Assembly: GCF_000786645.1 (NCBI RefSeq)
Contig: NZ_JRNX01000018.1
Coordinates: forward strand, 1-40,355
Direction of reading: 5' to 3'
DNA from: Halobacillus sp. BBL2006
Lineage (GTDB): Bacteria; Bacillota; Bacilli; Bacillales; Halobacillaceae
Length of the DNA: 40,355 nt
The notes beneath the pieces were generated by a model. That model made no database searches. It was not told where the DNA came from and saw only the letters and a list, made by a program, of their open reading frames with translations. The translations under genes were made by a program, and so were the position numbers. Below, one piece after another: positions 6,707 to 15,257 of the stretch; position 1 is the first letter of the stretch, and the number at the start of each line of letters is the position of its first letter.

Positions 6707-7012
6707 TTAACTGATTGAAATTAAAGTTGTCAACTCGGCTATGGCTTGATTCAACTCATTTCTTAGTTCCTTGTTCTCATCGACTTTCAGGAACTGTTCA
6801 GTGACATCGTTGCTAATCACTATGTCTGGAAGATCATCACCTTTCATAAGTTGTGGATCATCAGGAACAATGATAAAAGGAATGTTCAATCCTCTTAATC
6901 CTCCATTGATCCACTGTACTTTTTTGTAATCCTCTTCAACTTGGATACCTGAATCACCAATGTCCACCACTTCTTTTACGATGCCAGCATCCGTGTGAAG
7001 TATCAAATACAT
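6707..7012 (-). CDS. Phage tail-region protein, 101 residues
   Basis: N-terminal half has beta-type sequence (MYLILHTDAGIVKEVVDI), the middle has VQWINGGLRGLNIPFIIVPDD, and the C-terminus is a helix with a Glu/Asn heptad pattern that may form a short coiled coil. It follows the large tail-tip gene by 11 bp, as small fibre-associated or chaperone-like proteins do. No family recognised. Confidence 0.7.
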   Translation of the reverse strand: MYLILHTDAGIVKEVVDIGDSGIQVEEDYKKVQWINGGLRGLNIPFIIVPDDPQLMKGDDLPDIVISNDVTEQFLKVDENKELRNELNQAIAELTTLISIS

Positions 7013-7023
7013 AAAAACCCTCC

Positions 7024-9996
7024 TTACTGATGGGTGATTTTAAGTGAAGCGCTCTTCTGAATACGCGCATAGGAAGAATCAGCTGTACTAGTGGTATAGA
7101 ATCCAATCCCTTTAGCAGCTCCAGATTCAAAAGCTGAACGGAAACTTGCAGGCAATTCGACTACAGCTCCATCTCCTGCTGGAAGACTTACTGTCACATA
7201 GTCACTGGACAAGTTCTCATCGGAAGGAGTTGATGGTCGGTTAGCATAGCCATGCCAGCGAATGACAATGTCTATCGCACGACTTAATCCGCCCCCACCT
7301 TGACGAGTGAAGCTTAACAGTATCTTAGTTATCGATCTACCCGATACAGTGTTGGTCAGTTCACTACCAAACAACAAGAATCCACTATATGGTCCAGCCC
7401 CTCTCCATTCACCTTGAGTAGGAGTGCGTCCATAATAATCATCATCCCATATGTTTAAATCAACGTTCCAAGTACCAGCATCTTTCGAATAAAAGGTGTC
7501 TGTTGTTTTTGGTGGTGTCGGAGGTGTAGCAGATCCCAGATCAGTCGGAGCAGATTCTTCTCCATCCACTCTGCCGCCATATTCTTCTTTAACATCCGAG
7601 ATACCGCCTCCTGGTTTAGAACCATATACACCAATCTTACCGCCGCGTTGAGCAAAGACACCATAGTCTCCAGCTAACCCTTTACACTGAGACATATAAA
7701 CAGAAGCGTTATTTGCGCGAACAGTGGCATGATTAATATCATAAAGTTCTACACCTTCGAGATCTAAGAAACCTTGAGAAGCTTCGACTCCTATAGTTGA
7801 AATATCGTTTCCGTATATTTTTACATTTCTTAATTTGCCGAAGCTTCGTCTCCAGTCTACAGCAGCATACTCTGTTGAGTTTAAAGTGAAGTTTTCACCA
7901 ATCACTTCATTCGTTGTACCTATCACTCTTAAAAATCCGTTTAAGGTAGTTGCTGTTCTTTGTCCGTCAAGGATAATTTTCCCTGAGCCACTTACTCCTT
8001 TAAGCTCCATAATCCCTACATCAACATTTAATGAGTTGTAATAATGAGTCTGGATTCGAATCTCTCCATGGTTGACATCAGGCAATCGCCTTAATGCTTC
8101 TGCTGGAGACTTCAAAGGTGACTCCTCTCCAGTAGTATCCCAAGCGCCGCGTCCAGTACCTCGATCGTCTCCATTGAGTGGATCCACACGCAGAATGTAT
8201 GACTCTGTATTCAGTTTAGGTACCACGGGAGAAGAGAAGTTTTCAGCTGATACATTTTGAAAGGCTGCACGTTCATTGTCGATGTCTACGATCGGTGTTC
8301 CATTGGAACCGTAAACGATAAGTCGGCCAAGGTCGTTCTCATCCCCACCGATCTGAAGATACCCGCCTCTTGCTCTTTCAAATGACATAAATCCTGTCAC
8401 GATAGCTGTCGCATTAATACCTTGCCCCGTGATTGCATTCTCGAATGGACCGTTAATGCCGTTCGTTGATACACCAATACCTTGAGAAGTAATCTTCACC
8501 ACAATATCCATGTCATTAGGATCGATGAAATAAAAGTTTCCTTCTTCATCAGTATAGACGGTAGAGCTGGCATTCTTCAATGTAGTATTCGCCATTTCAA
8601 TAAAACCTTCGAGCGATCCTCCTGGAATGGTGAGAAGACCGTTCTCGATATCACTCTTCAAGTTCTGCTTTTGTTGATCAGTGTAATAAGTAGAATCTTC
8701 ATAAACTGCTTGATCTTGAGTGTTAGCATGAGTAATCGCATTGGATTCAGCTGTATTTGCGATGTTTTGAATCGTTTCTTTATCAAAGGTATATTCGACG
8801 AGTTTGCCTTCATCAATCTTCTTCTGGATCTGATCCTTCAATTCTTTCTTAATCTTATTGATGTCAGCTTCAGTACGTCGTACATACTCTCCAAGAGTGT
8901 AAGTCTTCTTGCTACGATCCATGATATCGGTTTCTACCCTAATCACCCTGGCATCAAGATAAAGAGTAGGGTTGAATTCTGTTGCTTTGATTCTTATCTT
9001 ATCTCCGATCCGTACCTTCTCATGGGAGTAACCTAAAATGTATTCAAGATCGGCACCTTCCACCGTGTACTGGACTTTAGCAGCAACCCTTTTCTTTAAC
9101 TCGGTTTTAGTGTACTGAATCACTTCTGCTTCCGTCATCTCAGCATCATAAGAATCAATCTCATGAATGTCCCAAAGATGCTCTCCATCTTCGCCCCACA
9201 CTTGCCGCGCATCTTCATCAGTGACTTCAACGATAATCCTAGAACCGTCTTCTCTTTCAGGTCCTACACCTACAAGAGCAGTTACGACATCGATGGTGGT
9301 CTCTTCCCATTTCGCATCGAGAAGATCTCTACCTGAAGTGAGTTCTCGACCACTCCATTCTTCAGTTGGTTGTATTGCATCTACTTTACGCGCAACAACG
9401 TTGTTCCCATCATCGACTTCAATATGAAAGCGCAGCTGCCGACCAAAGTCTTTAGCTAGTTTCTGCAACAGCTGATAAGGAGTCATGATTTCTTCAATTT
9501 CATATTCTGTGGTCCCAGCGTAGTCTACATATCCTCGGGTCCATCTAGAACCAAAGAGTGCAACATCTATTAATGTGTTTAATGTAGCACCTGTGTAGAC
9601 GCCTGGCTGAATCGGCTTCCCTCTTTGTAATTCAATGAACGATCCGACCGTGTAAACTTCACGTTCATTCCGATCTTGAAGAGCTGTCCTTATGATGAAC
9701 TCTCGAAAGAAACCATCTTCGTCCTGGATAAAACATCGGTTTCGATTGGATAGGTGAGGAGTCGCACGAGCATTGGAAGGTGTAAAAAAGTTGAACGTCT
9801 CCACATTATCTTCTAGTTCAATGATGTGCGTCGCACCCCAGAACTTATTGACTCCATTCGTAGAAAGAGTGTCTAGCAGAAGGCCTGATTTTTTATCTAC
9901 GATGTTGATTTGAGACGCTGCTTGTTTTTTTCTGCTCTGTTTCTTTGTTTGATGTACACCGATTAACTGACCGGCCGATGGAGTGTAATTCGACAT
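7024..9996 (-). CDS. Tail-tip (Tal-like) protein with C-terminal beta-helix spike
   Basis: 990 residues. Residues about 25-390 match the tail-associated hub protein (Tal, gp37-like) family, seen in GLLLDTLSTNGVNKFWGATH, the LIDVALFGSRW block and TPYQLLQKLAKDFGRQLRF. Residues about 390-480 are helical and Gln/Asn rich. Residues about 620-790 look like a right-handed parallel beta-helix (short repeats with buried Val/Ile and Asn stacks, such as LRNVKIYGNDIS). A Pro/Thr linker near 800 leads to a C-terminal jelly-roll-like domain with Trp and aromatic residues, probably receptor binding. Normally this gene follows the distal tail gene directly; here a 5.3-kb block separates them. AGGC-type ribosome binding site (GGAGGC) before the ATG, placed right after a terminator. 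Confidence 0.85.
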   Translation of the reverse strand: MSNYTPSAGQLIGVHQTKKQSRKKQAASQINIVDKKSGLLLDTLSTNGVNKFWGATHIIELEDNVETFNFFTPSNARATPHLSNRNRCFIQDEDGFFREFIIRTALQDRNEREVYTVGSFIELQRGKPIQPGVYTGATLNTLIDVALFGSRWTRGYVDYAGTTEYEIEEIMTPYQLLQKLAKDFGRQLRFHIEVDDGNNVVARKVDAIQPTEEWSGRELTSGRDLLDAKWEETTIDVVTALVGVGPEREDGSRIIVEVTDEDARQVWGEDGEHLWDIHEIDSYDAEMTEAEVIQYTKTELKKRVAAKVQYTVEGADLEYILGYSHEKVRIGDKIRIKATEFNPTLYLDARVIRVETDIMDRSKKTYTLGEYVRRTEADINKIKKELKDQIQKKIDEGKLVEYTFDKETIQNIANTAESNAITHANTQDQAVYEDSTYYTDQQKQNLKSDIENGLLTIPGGSLEGFIEMANTTLKNASSTVYTDEEGNFYFIDPNDMDIVVKITSQGIGVSTNGINGPFENAITGQGINATAIVTGFMSFERARGGYLQIGGDENDLGRLIVYGSNGTPIVDIDNERAAFQNVSAENFSSPVVPKLNTESYILRVDPLNGDDRGTGRGAWDTTGEESPLKSPAEALRRLPDVNHGEIRIQTHYYNSLNVDVGIMELKGVSGSGKIILDGQRTATTLNGFLRVIGTTNEVIGENFTLNSTEYAAVDWRRSFGKLRNVKIYGNDISTIGVEASQGFLDLEGVELYDINHATVRANNASVYMSQCKGLAGDYGVFAQRGGKIGVYGSKPGGGISDVKEEYGGRVDGEESAPTDLGSATPPTPPKTTDTFYSKDAGTWNVDLNIWDDDYYGRTPTQGEWRGAGPYSGFLLFGSELTNTVSGRSITKILLSFTRQGGGGLSRAIDIVIRWHGYANRPSTPSDENLSSDYVTVSLPAGDGAVVELPASFRSAFESGAAKGIGFYTTSTADSSYARIQKSASLKITHQ

Positions 9997-10011
9997 AGCT
10001 TCGCCTCCAAT

Positions 10012-10035
10012 AAAAAAGAGCCCTTCTCAGGACTC
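10012..10035 (-). terminator. Terminator after the tyrosine recombinase gene
   Basis: On the minus strand GAGTCC (10035-10030) pairs with GGGCTC (10023-10018), followed by six T. It ends at the recombinase stop and lies only 16 bp before the tail-tip ATG, leaving no room for another promoter between them. Confidence 0.8.
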
Positions 10036-10892
10036 TAAAAATATTTCTTATATAGTTGCCGCCTACGTTCACCCGAAAGCTCAGCGTAGATCCGCGTTGT
10101 TTCTAATTTACTGTGTCCTAAAAAGGACTGAATAACTTCCAATGGTGCATCATTGTTCAATAGGTGTGTAGCATAAGAGTGACGCAGTTTATGAGGATAT
10201 ACGTTTTCAATTCCTGCTCTTCTTGCAATCCTCTTTACCACCCATCGGAGCTGAGCAATGGACATCGGTCTTGGTTGACCGCCTTCACTCTTGTACTTTC
10301 TTTCTGTAACGAATAAAGATGTGTTTGTATCCTTTCTTGAATTGAAATACTTCTTCAACCAGATCGCACATTTCACAGTGAAATAAACTTCACGTTCCTT
10401 ATCACCTTTACCGATGACCTTCATGGAACGATCTTCCCAATCAATAGCCCCTCTTTGCAATCGTGCGACCTCTCCAATACGACATCCAGTAGTGAAGAAC
10501 ACCTCTATAATGGCGTGTTCGAGAGGTGTTTCACACGATTCCCTCAGTGTTTCAATTGATTCTTCATTCATGGCTTTCGGCACCCGTTTCCCCATCTTCG
10601 GGTCTCTAAGCTTAGCTGCAGGATTATGCGAGATATATCCTTCATACAACGCCCACTTGAAAACAGCTTTGAAATACTTCATCCGATTGGCAAGTGATGA
10701 TGGCTTCAACCTTGCTGCATCTTTTGCCAGGTAAGCTTTAATCATCCGAAAATCAACTTCTTCAAGTTCCAGATCCCCAACATGCTCGATAAATAGTCTG
10801 GACTGTAGCTTGTACGATTTTAAAGTGTAAGGTGAATATCCATCCAGCTGACGATCCTGTTCATAAAGTGTCCATGCTTCTGATAATTTCAA
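10035..10892 (-). CDS. Tyrosine recombinase / integrase (XerC/D-like)
   Basis: 285 residues. SAM-like core-binding domain at about 1-85 and catalytic domain at about 105-285 with the complete active site: Arg138 (GCRIGE), Lys162 (VIGKGDKERE), His234-x-x-Arg237 (HKLRHS), His260 (LGHSK) and Tyr269 (RIYAEL). It lacks the N-terminal arm-binding domain of lambda-type integrases, so it resembles Xer-like or simple recombinases. It lies about 9 kb from the attachment junction, between tail genes, so it may serve a local rearrangement rather than prophage integration. From memory, Xer-like recombinases in the tail/lysis interval also occur in phages and prophages of the Bacillus cereus group. A TTGACA, 17 bp, TATATT promoter drives it. 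Confidence 0.92.
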   Translation of the reverse strand: MKLSEAWTLYEQDRQLDGYSPYTLKSYKLQSRLFIEHVGDLELEEVDFRMIKAYLAKDAARLKPSSLANRMKYFKAVFKWALYEGYISHNPAAKLRDPKMGKRVPKAMNEESIETLRESCETPLEHAIIEVFFTTGCRIGEVARLQRGAIDWEDRSMKVIGKGDKEREVYFTVKCAIWLKKYFNSRKDTNTSLFVTERKYKSEGGQPRPMSIAQLRWVVKRIARRAGIENVYPHKLRHSYATHLLNNDAPLEVIQSFLGHSKLETTRIYAELSGERRRQLYKKYF

Positions 10893-10916
10893 GTTTTCCC
10901 TCTCCCTTATCGTATT

Positions 10917-10986
10917 GTTACGAATAACGTTACATATAATATACTATGTTACATTTAGCGTGTCAATATGTTATGTTATTCGTAAC
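10917..10986. promoter_or_regulatory. Divergent recombinase/XRE promoter with paired operators
   Basis: Minus strand: -35 TTGACA (10966-10961), 17 bp, -10 TATATT (10943-10938), a near-consensus sigma-A promoter for the recombinase. Two operators, GTTACGAATAAC (10917-10928) and its exact complement GTTATTCGTAAC (10975-10986), flank it; each is itself a dyad with GTTA and TAAC arms. GTTACAT is also repeated at 10929-10935 and 10948-10954. The small XRE protein encoded next door is the obvious candidate binder. Confidence 0.8.
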
Positions 10987-11006
10987 AAAATAAAGGAGAT
11001 GAATTG

Positions 11007-11219
11007 ATGTTCGTAAATATAAAACTTAATGCCCTTCTGGAAGAGAAAAGGATATCAGCAAGAGAATTATCAAGAATGACTGGTATTCGTCATCCGTCCA
11101 TTAGTGACATGTGCAACAATACAACTAAGATGATTCCTAAATCCAGCCTTGCTAAAATTTGTGAAGCTTTGGATTGCGACATCCCGGATATTTTGGAATT
11201 GAAAAAGGAGCCTTCCTAA
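11007..11219 (+). CDS. XRE/Cro-type regulator next to the recombinase
   Basis: 70 residues from the ATG at 11007, with GGAG eight bases upstream. One helix-turn-helix (ARELSRMTGIRHPSISDMCN) followed by SSLAKICEALDCDIPDILEL, the pattern of YozG/Cro-type single-domain regulators. Divergent from the recombinase across an operator region with paired dyads, so it probably represses the recombinase and itself. Its stop lies inside the bidirectional terminator. Confidence 0.85.
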   Translation: MFVNIKLNALLEEKRISARELSRMTGIRHPSISDMCNNTTKMIPKSSLAKICEALDCDIPDILELKKEPS

Positions 11220-11236
11220 TTGGAAGAGCTCCTTTT
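11202..11236. terminator. Bidirectional terminator
   Basis: GGAGCCTTCC (11207-11216) pairs with the GGAAG and CTCC parts of 11222-11232, flanked by A5 on the left and T4 on the right. It serves the plus-strand XRE gene and the convergent minus-strand coiled-coil gene. Confidence 0.75.
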
Positions 11237-11238
11237 AT

Positions 11239-11550
11239 TTACATTGTATTTTTCAAATGATCAATCGTGGCTTCTAGATAGGTCAGATTGTTTTTGTATC
11301 TGAAATCATGTAACTCTCTTCTGAGATCATCGATTTTTTGTTCAGTTTCCTCATAATTGAAAAATTTAATGTAATTTTCTCTAGATTCTCTACCTGTGAT
11401 TCCACTCGCTACAGCTTTTATTGTATCACTTTTAGCAAACAATTTTTCAAGTTCCAACTCTTTATTTGCCAACTCTTCTTCTTTGACTTCTAACTCTTTT
11501 TCTAATTCTTTCAACCAAATTTCTTTAGCCTTAGTTTCTAAACCTTCCAT
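11239..11550 (-). CDS. Coiled-coil protein, 103 residues
   Basis: Residues about 5-48 are a nearly pure Glu/Lys/Leu coiled coil. The middle segment (GITGRESRENYIKFFNYEE) is the only non-repetitive part and may be a small folding unit, and a second helical stretch follows. GGGGGTGAT eight bases before the ATG supports the start. There is no signal peptide or membrane segment. It lies between XRE and the polymerase-like gene in the mixed-strand block. Family not recognised. Confidence 0.65.
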   Translation of the reverse strand: MEGLETKAKEIWLKELEKELEVKEEELANKELELEKLFAKSDTIKAVASGITGRESRENYIKFFNYEETEQKIDDLRRELHDFRYKNNLTYLEATIDHLKNTM

Positions 11551-11553
11551 TAA

Positions 11554-11598
11554 AAATCACCCCCTTCTGCCTATTTATTCGACACAAGGAGGTGATTT
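11554..11598. repeat. Inverted repeat containing ribosome binding sites on both strands
   Basis: AAATCACCCCCTT (11554-11566) and AAGGAGGTGATTT (11586-11598) are complementary with one mismatch, separated by 19 bases. The left arm, read on the minus strand, is the ribosome binding site of the coiled-coil gene. The right arm is a perfect AAGGAGGTGAT on the plus strand with no start codon at a usable distance. The rest of 11551-11728 is AT rich and must hold the promoter of the polymerase-like gene, but I cannot place it with confidence. Confidence 0.6.
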
Positions 11599-11728
11599 CC
11601 TTCATTTTCCATACTCAACTGACGACATCCTTTAGTTCAATTAGATCAAAAAACATTTAACTATTTAGTTTTTTTTGGTACTATTAACATTAGTTTCATT
11701 GGAATAAGAAGGGAGATTTTATATACAA

Positions 11729-12964
11729 ATGAATCAAAGCTTGAGAACTAATTTTTTCGATGGTTATTTTTATTTATGGGCAATATTCATTCCTATTACT
11801 TCTATTTTGGTAATTCCATCAATACAAGGCACTACCCCAGCTTACATAATCGCTTTAATATCATTATTTCTTGTCCCTTTGTTATCTAGAACAAAAGGCG
11901 CAACAGTAGTAAAGGAATTAACAATTTATACTTTCTCGTTTGTTCTACTTATAATGTTAGGTCAGCTAGGCTTAGCTTTGGATTCAGAACTTATCAACTA
12001 CGGTAAAGTCATAACTGTAAGTAATGATAATTCTGTTCTTTTTAGAAGCAGTATCATCACCCAATCCCTTTACTTATTAGCTGCTGTTTCTCTTTTCTTG
12101 TTTACCAAACACTATTATTCTCCGAAATGGGATAAATATTTATTTTCTGGTGCCATTATTATAGCTGTTTATGGTCTTTATGAAGTTACCTATTATCTTG
12201 TATTTGGGCAAAATGGCGACTTTATTAGTAACCGTACATTCGGTGACGAAAACTCCGGAAGTAGGTTTCAACTAATTTATATAGGATCAATGGTGTTAAT
12301 GAGGCTTAAAAGTCTTACTGGTGAGCCATCGATGTATGCCCTAACCGTTGTGCCTTACTGGATATATGCGCTTCATTTGAAAAAGTACAAAACATCAATG
12401 TTGCTACTTATTACCTTATTTCTATCCACGTCTACATCAGCAATATTAGGAATATTTATTTATTCCTTAGTAAGGGGCTGGTACTTTAAATTTAAAGATA
12501 AACTTTCCCTCATATTCATGGGAATTGGAGCCATTCTTTTGTTTATTTTTAGAGATACGATTTATTTATCCGCTAACAAAATTATTGTTGATAAGTTTGC
12601 ATTACAGTCAAACTCCGGGCTAGAACGATTCGGTTTTTTCAAGGATCATATGATTTTTTTCATGAATGAAATGAACTGGTTTAATAAAATATTTGGTATT
12701 GGATTTGGAACCGTTAGATCAACAGACATGTTTTCAACTTTATTGGTTAATACCGGAATCATTGGATTAATAGTGTTCACACTAATATTCCTATACCCAG
12801 TAGTAAAATTAAATCCTACATACGTTAACATTGGACTTAAAGCAATTTTGGTATTCTTATTCGTTAAAATGATGATCAGTTCTCCAGAATTCGCATACTT
12901 ACCCACGTGGCTTTTCTTAGGAATTGCTTATTTTAAACTAAATATCAAAAAGGAGCTTAATTAG
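11729..12964 (+). CDS. O-antigen polymerase/ligase-like polytopic membrane protein
   Basis: 411 residues with about 10 to 12 hydrophobic segments and short loops. The central part has a long extracellular-type loop around residues 155-200 (NRTFGDENSGSRFQ) followed by SLTGEPSMYALTVVPYW, and later ERFGFFKDHMIFF. Both patterns are typical of Wzy/WaaL-type proteins that polymerise or transfer polysaccharide repeat units. It is on the strand opposite to the late genes, is more AT rich than they are, and is tightly bounded by terminators, as expected of a transferred accessory gene. It adjoins the tail-spike gene, so alteration of the surface polysaccharide receptor (lysogenic conversion) is a reasonable inference. 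GGGAG lies 13 bases upstream of the ATG, a rather long spacing. Confidence 0.75.
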   Translation: MNQSLRTNFFDGYFYLWAIFIPITSILVIPSIQGTTPAYIIALISLFLVPLLSRTKGATVVKELTIYTFSFVLLIMLGQLGLALDSELINYGKVITVSNDNSVLFRSSIITQSLYLLAAVSLFLFTKHYYSPKWDKYLFSGAIIIAVYGLYEVTYYLVFGQNGDFISNRTFGDENSGSRFQLIYIGSMVLMRLKSLTGEPSMYALTVVPYWIYALHLKKYKTSMLLLITLFLSTSTSAILGIFIYSLVRGWYFKFKDKLSLIFMGIGAILLFIFRDTIYLSANKIIVDKFALQSNSGLERFGFFKDHMIFFMNEMNWFNKIFGIGFGTVRSTDMFSTLLVNTGIIGLIVFTLIFLYPVVKLNPTYVNIGLKAILVFLFVKMMISSPEFAYLPTWLFLGIAYFKLNIKKELN

Positions 12965-12973
12965 CTCCTTTTT
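12946..12973. terminator. Bidirectional terminator between polymerase and spike genes
   Basis: AGGAGCT (12951-12957) and AGCTCCT (12963-12969) form a perfect 7-bp stem with a 5-base loop, with A4 on the left and T5 on the right. It overlaps the last codons of both convergent genes and should stop late transcription arriving from the spike gene. Confidence 0.88.
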
Positions 12974-14471
12974 ACGTTACTTGAATCGTCTTTTCACTAC
13001 CATTTATTACAGTTTTTAAATTCCCGGTATCACTATCAAACCAAATTGGCACATGGACGCTATTGGCATATGGTGCTGAGGTAGAAACTGGAACATAAAA
13101 AGTATTCTCAACTTTTATTTTTGAGGAAAACACAACATCATTGTTGTTAGCAACTCTAAATATTTCAGACACCACTCCATTTTTATTTCTCAATAATCTA
13201 AACTTAGTGCCATCACCATCCGCCACTACTCTTCCTATATACCATTTATCATTTGGATTTACGTCATTATTGATATATGTGGTATTTGCATCTGGGCCCT
13301 GAAGTATTTCTGACCTATACCCCAATGTCCTAGTATCGACATTTGTAATTTTTTTATTATTTGGATTAGATCCATCAATAAATCCTTCAATTATCGTGTT
13401 TTTAGAGTCCCATGTATCAGCTTTCACGCAAACACTATCAATCAGATTGTCTACACCGTTTTGATTAAAACTCCCGAAGAATTTAATATTTTTACACCCG
13501 ATAAATTTAACAAAATTATCAAGATATGCAACTTCCGTTCCTATTGAACCAGTTTGCTCAAACCAACCTTTTACGAAGACTTTCGTACAGTTAACGAATT
13601 TCATTATCTCAGGAACAGTAAGCGCAGGGTCTTTTGCACCAAAAGTAAATGTACATTCATCAAAAGATACATAATTAGAATTCTCAAAATAAACATGGTT
13701 CGTCGGGCTAATATGACTTTCAAACTTACATGTAGTGAAGAATATTTCATTTGTATTTGTTCCTGTGCCAGCTACCGCAACACCTCGATAATTTTCAAAA
13801 TCACAATTATCAAAATGTATTTGATTAGTGTACTCTTTTCCACCACCAGATTCCAATTCAATACCAGGAAGCGTCCCATCTACGTTACCAATCCAAGCAA
13901 AGAAACAATCATTAAACCTAGAGTCGAATAACTCCCAACCATGAATGAATCGTCCTTTACAAGCAGTTGCTTTACAATGTTTCATTCTAACAAAGGTTGC
14001 ATTATAGAAACGAATGAAGTCCTCAGTGAAATCCCCGCCATCGAATTCCACTTCTTCAAAAGGGAAATTAGCTACATGCTTTCCGGAATGTCCCTCGGGG
14101 TCAAGATTGGCTACGGATTCTCCTTCTATTTGGAATCCAACAACATTTGCTGTGCGTTTGAATGTGGTTCCGTTGGCCCCCCATCCATTACCTTTCATTT
14201 TAACATCGAAAGTATAAGATATAGTGGAATCAATTTCGTAGACATCGTTACTTAAATTTATTTCAGTGATCCTATTATCAATAGCATATTGAACCGCTCT
14301 TGATATACGAGGACTATCACTGGTTTCGTTACTGAGTTTAGGGAAACGCTCTCCATAAACACCAGTACCTAGCACGACATCTATTTTATTATTTGCATCT
14401 TGAAAACGACTATCAACCTCTCCAGTCATGTCAACATGCAGAACTTTATTGCTTTTATTTCCATAACCCAT
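12972..14471 (-). CDS. Tail spike, parallel beta-helix
   Basis: 499 residues. Residues about 45-95 have the pattern of the pectate-lyase-superfamily N-cap (RISRAVQYAIDNRITEINLS). Residues about 95-370 are rungs with recurring short beta strands (VYFENSNYVSFDECTFTF, FVKFIGCKNIKFFGSFNQ). The C-terminal part looks like a trimerisation or knob domain (VHVPIWFDSDTGNLKTVING). Beta-helix spikes bind and often cleave surface polysaccharides; catalytic residues cannot be assigned by eye. Its ATG overlaps the stop of the 158-residue gene. Confidence 0.82.
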   Translation of the reverse strand: MGYGNKSNKVLHVDMTGEVDSRFQDANNKIDVVLGTGVYGERFPKLSNETSDSPRISRAVQYAIDNRITEINLSNDVYEIDSTISYTFDVKMKGNGWGANGTTFKRTANVVGFQIEGESVANLDPEGHSGKHVANFPFEEVEFDGGDFTEDFIRFYNATFVRMKHCKATACKGRFIHGWELFDSRFNDCFFAWIGNVDGTLPGIELESGGGKEYTNQIHFDNCDFENYRGVAVAGTGTNTNEIFFTTCKFESHISPTNHVYFENSNYVSFDECTFTFGAKDPALTVPEIMKFVNCTKVFVKGWFEQTGSIGTEVAYLDNFVKFIGCKNIKFFGSFNQNGVDNLIDSVCVKADTWDSKNTIIEGFIDGSNPNNKKITNVDTRTLGYRSEILQGPDANTTYINNDVNPNDKWYIGRVVADGDGTKFRLLRNKNGVVSEIFRVANNNDVVFSSKIKVENTFYVPVSTSAPYANSVHVPIWFDSDTGNLKTVINGSEKTIQVT

Positions 14472-14947
14472 TAAGCATACCTCCCGATAATGTAAGAGGT
14501 AGAACCACTCACGCTCACCTCATTAGAAGGCGTTCCCCCTACAGTTGCTTGGAAGGAATCGTTGGCAGGTACGGTAATGTCTAAATTATTGACATTAAAT
14601 ATCCCGTCTACTGAATCACGGTTATAAATCTCGATTGCTTCAATGTTGGAAGAAAAGTTCACTACACCTGTTGAAGCGTCTGCTTCCGTTTTCTGTTCTT
14701 GAAGTTTACTCCCAGTCAGTTGAGTATTGATCTTGTCATTCAACTTATCTAAAACGGCCTGCTGCTTCGTATCCAAGTCTAATAATTTCGCTAGGACCTG
14801 AGCATCTGTAATCGGTAAAGGGTTGGCCTTTCCTGTACGTTTATATGTTCCGTCTGCATCTTGCCATGAACCAGCAAAACCGGCTCTGTCTCCAGGCGTT
14901 GGGTTTTCTTCTTTTGGTAAGCGACCAGCTGGTAAATTCTCTGCCAT
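14471..14947 (-). CDS. Baseplate/tail protein, 158 residues
   Basis: N-terminal part is Pro/Gly rich (AGRLPKEENPTPGDRAGFAG), then a coiled-coil segment (LAKLLDLDTKQQAVLDKLND), then a beta-rich C-terminal domain rich in Asn, Ser and Val. Such a layout suits a linker between BppU and the spike. It overlaps the spike gene by one base and follows BppU by one base. Confidence 0.7.
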   Translation of the reverse strand: MAENLPAGRLPKEENPTPGDRAGFAGSWQDADGTYKRTGKANPLPITDAQVLAKLLDLDTKQQAVLDKLNDKINTQLTGSKLQEQKTEADASTGVVNFSSNIEAIEIYNRDSVDGIFNVNNLDITVPANDSFQATVGGTPSNEVSVSGSTSYIIGRYA

Positions 14948-14948
14948 G

Positions 14949-15257
14949 TTATTTCACTCCTTTAATTACTCTGATGGGGATAAAACCATTGTTTGGATAT
15001 GTTGACTTACGACCATCCTCATGAACGACTTTAAACTCTGCATAAAACACGCCTTCTTCTGTTGTCATGCTTTCTTCCACCGGATACATAACCACTCCTG
15101 CAGCTGCATCGATAACTTCCGCATAACCTTCCACACCATTACTCATATAAAAAAGAACGGTTTTTCCTGTCAGATTTACAGGGTTTCCGTCCTTCTTGAG
15201 TACTGCTTTTATGGCATCTCTTGTATCCCCTTGTCTAAACCTCAGAATCGTCTGCAA
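14949..15257 (-). CDS. BppU N-terminal-domain baseplate protein
   Basis: 102 residues from a TTG start with GAGGGGG nine bases upstream. It matches the BppU N-terminal domain (ILRFRQGDTRDAIKAVLK, NLTGKTVLFYMSNG), which attaches receptor-binding modules to the baseplate. Only this domain is present; full BppU proteins continue into a stalk, here supplied by the next genes. Overlaps the 46-residue gene. Confidence 0.85.
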   Translation of the reverse strand: MQTILRFRQGDTRDAIKAVLKKDGNPVNLTGKTVLFYMSNGVEGYAEVIDAAAGVVMYPVEESMTTEEGVFYAEFKVVHEDGRKSTYPNNGFIPIRVIKGVK

